This document shows positions 7,163 to 12,616 of a stretch of 12,616 bases of DNA, one piece after another. The notes under the pieces are model-generated. The model saw nothing but the letters and a program-made list of their open reading frames with translations, was not told where the DNA came from and ran no database searches. Source of the DNA: Paramacrobiotus metropolitanus. Its lineage: Eukaryota; Tardigrada; Eutardigrada; Parachela; Macrobiotidae. The position numbers were made by a program, and so were the translations under genes. The stretch spans positions 1-12,616 of the forward strand of contig NW_026570737.1 in NCBI RefSeq assembly GCF_019649055.1, in the 5' to 3' direction. Each line of letters begins with the position of its first letter. Position 1 is the first letter of the stretch.

Positions 7163-7495
7163 ATGCTTGCATGTGCTGTTTCAGGTTTCTTGCTGCTATT
7201 CACCCGAATAACAATTTTAAAAAAACTCCGAGAAATGGCAATTTTTATGCGTAATATGGATGAACAGTTTTTACAAACTAAGAGTTTTAAAGTTATACCA
7301 AAAACTCCGTTTTTCTGTTTTAAAAATCTCCTGTTTTGTTACCACTTTGTGTGCTTTTCCTATGGCGGGAACGTTTTAAAAAACTTCGTTTTTTGGTTTT
7401 GTAAAGGTATGTTTTTCGATGTATTTTTGGAGTTTTTGCGTAACATTTTTAGGAGTTTTTCAATCAAATTGCAAAACTCCTTGCACTTGTTCTGA
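7163..7495 (+). other. 110-codon open frame in the spacer, doubtful
   Basis: An ATG-started frame runs to TGA at 7493-7495. The product is rich in F, K and L because the DNA is T/A-rich and contains repeated AAAACTCC/GGAGTTTTT words, which by themselves give stop-poor frames. No domain, catalytic motif or signal is recognised. It is probably not a gene. Confidence 0.12.
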
Positions 7496-7601
7496 AAACG
7501 TGCGAAAAATTAGTAAGAACGTGTGTATCCATATAAACATGTCACCGTGAAGTATAGTATAAAACATATCTCTTTGTGTGCCGTGACAGTACAATAACTA
7601 T

Positions 7602-7619
7602 CTAACTGTTTTCAGTTAG
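7602..7619. other. Hairpin with TTTT loop
   Basis: CTAACTG (7602-7608) and CAGTTAG (7613-7619) form a perfect 7-bp stem around TTTT. There is no U-run after it and no gene before it, so it is not called a terminator. Confidence 0.5.
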
Positions 7620-7777
7620 TTTTACAGTACATTATTAGAAGTGTTTAAATAATTATACAGTATATATAAATCATATTCTGCGCTATCGACCTGTGGACAA
7701 TCTGCGCGTCGCGATGGTGTGGTGTTTACACGGCGTATGTATAAGTACAAGTATATCTGCTCTTAGCGCTTCTTCAG

Positions 7778-7900
7778 AAAAGTTACTGTGACCAATCACC
7801 AATTACGTCACCACTCCAGCTGTCACTGGCAAACTGATGTGCATTTACTCGGTGAAAGTTGATACACAGCTTCGGTACGCTTTTCGCAACTTCTTAGAAG
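7778..7900 (+). promoter_or_regulatory. Conserved upstream block at the inner end of the right arm
   Basis: This mirrors 6777-6899 and appears identical to it. E-box core CAGCTG is at 7817-7822 and the ACGTCA half-site is just upstream. It lies directly ahead of ATGGCTAACA at 7901. Confidence 0.5.
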
Positions 7901-8237
7901 ATGGCTAACATTATATTATAGTATGCCGGCTATTGCAGTACAATGAACGCAGAAATGCATTGACGGATAAAGTCATACTTGTGCACCCGGATAAGTACGA
8001 TACTTTGGTGTTTTTGTCCGAAAACCTTCAACCAGGCCAACGGTGTCGGAAGTTACTATTTTTGATATTAAATACAATTACGTTTGGTGCCAGCGTGCTG
8101 CACACATGGATATACACATGAGTCGTCAGCAACTCGATCATTCTCTACTTCAGGGTAGTGACCCGGTACACCATCTGAACAAATTCGTGAACACAGACAA
8201 AACCTTCACTTGCGCGCACTTTCAAACACGGTTTTAG
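7901..8237 (+). pseudogene. Broken ORF (right arm), mirror of 6431-6776
   Basis: It starts ATGGCTAACA and meets TAG at codon 7. A second frame is open 7933-8121 and a third 8043-8237, the latter ending in TAG. The coding-like stretches equal those of the left arm, except for a one-base indel near 8195 that gives the two arms different C-termini. Divergence by frame-changing indel supports lack of coding constraint. Confidence 0.4.
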
Positions 8238-10345
8238 TACTTTAGTGGTAATTAGTACTGTATCTGCGGTATCAATTGCGAATACTTACGGTACAAGTAT
8301 GCTACGCACTCGGTATAAACAGACACAACTCGATGCTTGTGTATTTATGGTAAGTAACCCGGCCAACACGGTGTAGATTGTTTTTTTTTAAAGTGTAATT
8401 GGTTACAGTGTTATGCACAACTGCACATAAATTTGTCAACATGCAAAAAAATTTTTACTTTTGCGCGTTTCCTAGCACTTGCTTTAGTACGTCATCATAA
8501 ATTTGATCAAAATATCAAATTTTAAGTTAAAATATTTTTGCTTTGTGTTATGACATTTTGTTACCACATCATTCGTATACGTAGGGCTAAAAGCCGTTTG
8601 CTTGCGCGGCATCAAAAATGGTTGCATCTAGAGGGTATATAGTCATGAGTTATATACGTCAAAAAATATAAATTTGATTTTAACAAAGAAATACCCAGTG
8701 CACACAGGAAGTAAAAACAAATTGTGGGTGTTGCAATGTTCAACATCCACACAAGAGGGTAGATGTAAAAAACACAGCATACCGCGGTCGGAGGCATACG
8801 CGGTATTTCGACATCCCCATTATTTTGACGAGTTCCGTTGTAAAACTTAATAATTATTTACCCGCAATTCAACTTTCCCAGAGCTAGTCTTTACAAAACT
8901 AATTTTCTGCATTTACATGAATAAATATTACAACCCCTGGGGTATTTATTAGAAAAACAGTACACTAGAACCAGTAAAATATTGCTTTTTTAAAATTGGA
9001 ACTGCATTGTAAAATTGTTGGGGAGTAAATACCTACAAAGTCAGTGCATAGACACCGTTTCAGGCAGCCGTGGTTGTCCATGCAGCCGCCCGCCGCAAAA
9101 TCGGTCCGTTCAAATAAATACTTAATATATTATTGATTTATACAATGAAAGTTATTGCAATATTTGGAATCTCGAAATACGCAATAACAGCAAATATATG
9201 CACACACAAAAATATACAGATATAAAAAAATCGCAAAGGCGATTATACATACGCCAATGGTTGAATATCTGGTGTAAAGCACCCGTTCTAATACCCTGTA
9301 CAAATTAACACAGTCACTGTAGTGGGTGTGCACAGAACAACGCTGACCCAGACGTTGAAGCCCCGTTTAGCAGTTTGCCTGCTCCTGATGTAATAATAAT
9401 AATATTGTTATTATCCCCCGCTGCTCAGTACGTGCCTGCTGTATGTACTGTGTCCTGCTATGTCGAACATCTTTCCACCGCAACATGCATTTTCTCCACC
9501 GCCCCATGCACTTGCTACAGAATTTATAAATCGCATTTTTATGTTTTTCTGGGCTGCTCGGGTTTCTTCTGAATTCCTGAGTTTGTAAGTACATACTATT
9601 CGTCCCTTGGGATCGGTATGACAGACCCGATTTTATGGAAATGATTTGCTTGATCGCGCTAATGCACGTTAGAAGGAAACGACAAGCCAAGCACAAATGA
9701 CTATTAAAATAATTATTCCAAAGATGTTGCTTCCGTTTGCTTCAAATCGTCATAGTTGCAATACTTACTAAACCATTACATATGTTCAATACTTGATAAT
9801 TACTATGGAACACTGCGCATCGATAAATCGAAACACGGACTGAATGCAGAAGTTGCAGTTTACGTTGATGGCTAACGTTTAACATGAATTTTTACTTGGT
9901 ATTGTGCTTGTCCTTATTGTTTTAAGTTGGATCTTATTTTCACTTATACTGCTGCTGTTTTAAGTCGAGTTTTCTTATTGGAACAGGGTATGTATTCTTA
10001 TAGCGCCATGGCTGATGATTGACCACAGATCGTGGTCAAATGAATATGCTGGTCCCAGCCATGCAGTCTGTGTAATAATAAAAGAACTTACTAGTCCCCG
10101 GCGGCTAAACTGATTTGCGTTTTAAGCGAAAAATTTCGAAAATGTCAAGAAAAAATGTATTTAAAAACTACTTTAACGGTGCCAATTTGAGAGGAAGTTA
10201 ACGTAGTTTTATGTAGTATTGTCACTGAATAAAATCTTTCAAATTTCTGATGAGAAAAACTCCATGTTTTAAACGTTGTCTTCTATTTATTGCGTATGCA
10301 ATTTTGCAAATCAAAAACTTCCCTACTGTATACGGTAAATGTCTA
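8238..10345. other. Inner right-arm region without a convincing gene
   Basis: This mirrors 4332-6430. A 109-aa frame at 9367-9696 on the minus strand exists only here; the left arm has a one-base difference that breaks it. Substitutions and indels between the arms cluster around 9425-9605 (left arm about 5060-5255). The hydrophobic open frame recurs at 9130-9333 on the minus strand, again with no ATG. Confidence 0.6.
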
Positions 10346-11285
10346 TTTGTTTTGAAATCTACATATCACAAAATATAATATTTATTGCCGCTCTTTTGTG
10401 GTTGAAGCACAGTATCTGTAGCTAATTTGATTATATTAATCACCAATAAAGTGCTGGTGTGTGATGCAACTAGTTGTTGTACAGCCGCATGTCACCGGCA
10501 GCTGTAAGAAACCTGGACATGTTGCTCAGCTTGCAAAAATTCCAAGCGCCGAACAAATCAGTTTTTGGATAACGGATACTTTTTTATCTTTTAGTGATTG
10601 AGACTGGGGGTATTTGGCCCCCGCTATGAGTGACCTGTTGCATTTCATGGGTCGTCAAAAATTCGAGACTTAACTGAAAAAGTGTGTTCTACTGCTTTCG
10701 ATTTTGGTTGTTACAGAATTGATTAAATATTAACTTTCTGGTAGTGTACAAGCGCATGCAATCATGATCTTGGCGGCTATTGCCCATTAAAATATTACTA
10801 ATATCTGTTCGTAAATATGCAAACACCTTATGTTTAAAAACAGTTTCCATCCCAGTGGATACATGCGTCACGGTAAATGTGCAACTGAAATGCTTGTGCC
10901 GTACAGTATTTATACGGTGTTGTTTTTTCTGTGTACATCTATTACAGATTTTCATAGGGATAAGTATAACTTATCTGTAGTCTCAATCAGAAGAATAAGC
11001 TGCTTCTGCCTAAAAGTTTGATGTCTTAGCAGACAAGCCTAGGCAGCCTTGCCGCTACTGGACGCTATCTGATCGCAATCAACCAGCTTCCTGTCTGCGT
11101 CTCTGGCCATCTGTGTAAACTGAACAGTACTCGTACAATATGTCTTTCTTTGCTAGTAGTGGAAGTACAGTATATACAGTACATGGCTACTCTGCCTGGG
11201 CGTTCGGGTCCGGTTCTGTGCGGCGTCATGGGATGCGGTGCGCCGTGGTGCTGGTCCGGTGGTCCAGTGCGGTAAAGGTAAAAGT
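10346..11285 (-). repeat. Long tandem unit 6 (right arm)
   Basis: This mirrors 3388-4331, including the internal insertion. The C-rich head reads as G-rich here, about 11195-11275. Only scattered substitutions separate it from the left copy. Confidence 0.7.
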
Positions 11286-11940
11286 ATTGTTTTTTAGCCG
11301 TTTCATAGTGTCAACGTGTGAATTCCACATTTGACATTGAAAAAGGTTAAATACCGCTTTTAGTTGAAGCATGTGTCTGTATGTCATTATAATCGTATTA
11401 ATTTGTAATATGTGTTTTTAAAATATGCGAAAAACATATGCTTTAAGACACTTACGCGCAGCTGCTCGGTGGATGTCAGTACGGTACGACTACCAAGTTT
11501 GCTCCGACCAGTGTAAATCTTGCATTGTTTGCAGCATGTACATCTAATATTGCATTCCTATTTTTACAAGTAAACTTATCTGTAGTTTTAATCGTAAAAT
11601 AAATTGCTTCTGACCCAAAGTTCGATAACTGAACAGACAAGATGCATGCTTGCAGCTGGATGGTAACTGCTTTCAATCAAAAGCAGGCGGTTGCTGCGTT
11701 CTGTCAATATAAGTGCAAAGTACAGTACTTGTACAGTATATATTTGTTTGCGGGTAGTGACAGTACAATACGTACAATACCTATACGGTACCGTGCAGTG
11801 CATCGTTGCGCCGAAGCCGGTATGGTGCGGTGTTGTGTGGGGTCCGGTGTGGTGCGGTACATTCTACACGGTACTTGTAGAGATCTATGTATATATCAGT
11901 TCCCTGGTGCAGTGGAGTTGTAATAAGTAATATTCATTGT
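11286..11940 (-). repeat. Long tandem unit 5 (right arm)
   Basis: This mirrors 2725-3387. Small indels relative to the left arm include loss of a few bases in the CATCCACCGGAGACAGC block (about 11460-11475). Confidence 0.7.
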
Positions 11941-12598
11941 AGGTAACCACATCACTTCACCGATCTGAACCACTTCGGTACCTGAGCAGCAGCCTTGTAG
12001 TTGCGCTGTACGTGCTATTCTGGGAGGAATCGATGCGTGGAATTTCACATATTTCATAAGAAAATAATAAATTTCTCTATTTTGTGGTTGGAGCTTGATT
12101 TTTTGTACGTCAATATTTTATAATACATACCATATCCGTTAATCAATATGCGAACAACGTATGGTTCAAGACATGCGCGCGGCTCGGTGGATGTGCAACT
12201 ACGTCACGCATGTACGTTTATATTGTTTGTGCCACCAGTATGTACTTCTGGTATTCAATGCTCATAAGCACAAGTAAACTTATATATAATGTTAATCACC
12301 TCATAAGTTAATTTTGCTCAACATTTGATGACTGTACAGACAGGCTGCACGCTCACAGGTGATGACAGATACTGACTGATTTTATTCAGACAGCAATGTC
12401 ACAGCTTGTTTTTTGGTGCGCTTTGTCCATATGAGTACAAAGTACACTACTCGTACAATATTTCTATATTTGTACTCGTACTCGTATATTTGTTTGCACG
12501 TAGTACAGTAAAATACATACAGTGCATGGCTGGTTTGTCCAATCAACTGGCTGGTTGGTTTGTCACACCTAGTATTGAATTTCGTTAGGTACAAGTGA
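11941..12598 (-). repeat. Long tandem unit 4 (right arm)
   Basis: This mirrors 2050-2724 but with the most indels of any unit. It has a 6-base loss in an AACATT tandem pair near 12310, losses in the CCACCGGGAAGAGC block near 12185, and a change in the AAAACAGTAAGC stretch near 12407. The last 18 bases of the window (12599-12616) belong to the end of unit 3. Confidence 0.7.
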
Positions 12599-12616
12599 AC
12601 ATTTTTCTGATTAAAA

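Larger units (their letters stand above)
6900..7777. other. Unique spacer between palindrome arms
   Basis: These 878 bp have no mirror partner. They contain a small hairpin TTGTCA/TGACAA (6922-6938), a MITE-like element (6967-7128), an AT-rich stretch with recurring AAAACTCC or GGAGTTTT (7221-7480), and a T-loop hairpin (7602-7619). Because the spacer is unique and the arms differ, the palindrome is unlikely to be a simple read-chimera artefact. Confidence 0.9.
7778..12616 (-). repeat. Right arm of the long inverted repeat
   Basis: This is the reverse complement of 2030-6899. The inner edge is sharp: AAAAG at 7778-7782 matches 6895-6899, and the next base outside differs. The arm still matches at the last base of the window (CTGATTAAAA against 2030-2039), so it continues outside. 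It is about 31 bp shorter than the left arm, nearly all from small deletions in its outer part. Confidence 0.97.

Noticed and set aside
7602-7619. Rho-independent-type terminator
   Set aside because: The stem is short and AT-rich, with no following U-run and no gene upstream. The genome appears eukaryotic.
9367-9696. 109-codon basic protein on the minus strand
   Set aside because: The equivalent left-arm DNA carries a one-base difference that introduces a frame change and stop. The frame is intact in one arm only.
2030-12616. Assembly or library fold-back artefact
   Set aside because: Artefactual inverted chimeras normally have identical arms and little or no spacer. Here the arms differ by many indels and enclose 878 unique bases. 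Only long reads can settle it.
1-12616. Large DNA virus or integrated viral genome ends, since some have long inverted repeats
   Set aside because: No viral gene family is recognisable, coding density is far too low, and the repeat content is better explained by nested tandem units. I have no positive evidence for a virus.

Overview
The window looks like non-coding, repeat-rich eukaryotic DNA. It is AT-leaning overall with C-rich islands. There are no long ORFs, no bacterial-style gene packing, no ribosome-binding sites ahead of ORFs, and no recognisable tRNA, rRNA or CRISPR array. I cannot name the organism, and no protein here matches a family I can identify with confidence.

Layout. Positions 1-560 hold a CCAAT/GC-box-like patch, a diverged two-copy tandem duplication (117-325) and a polypyrimidine tract. 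A small ORF of unknown function lies on the minus strand at 700-1032. It could run on to 572 in the -1 frame through a correctly phased A-AAA-AAC heptamer. Its upstream block (1033-1140) resembles a second block deep in the window. Positions 1149-2049 hold three diverged short tandem units (267-344 bp) with C-rich heads.

The dominant structure is a very long inverted repeat. The left arm is 2030-6899 and the right arm is 7778-12616, around an 878-bp unique spacer (6900-7777). The right arm is still matching when the window ends, so the outer limit is unknown. The arms are essentially identical near the centre and diverge, mainly by small indels, toward the outside. The outer half of each arm is itself built of three old, strongly diverged tandem units (units 4-6) of the same family as units 1-3. 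The inner half of each arm holds about 2 kb with no convincing gene, then a broken ORF whose start region and upstream block resemble those of the 700-1032 gene.

The spacer carries a compact 162-bp MITE-like element with perfect 25-bp terminal inverted repeats and an internal perfect 28-bp palindrome. It also holds an AT-rich stretch with a recurrent AAAACTCC motif in both orientations, and small hairpins.

The best overall reading is a large palindrome or foldback-type repeat whose arms contain nested tandem subrepeats, next to a small gene family of unknown function. Long inverted arms made of subrepeats resemble Foldback-class elements. A segmental inverted duplication kept similar by gene conversion explains the data equally well.
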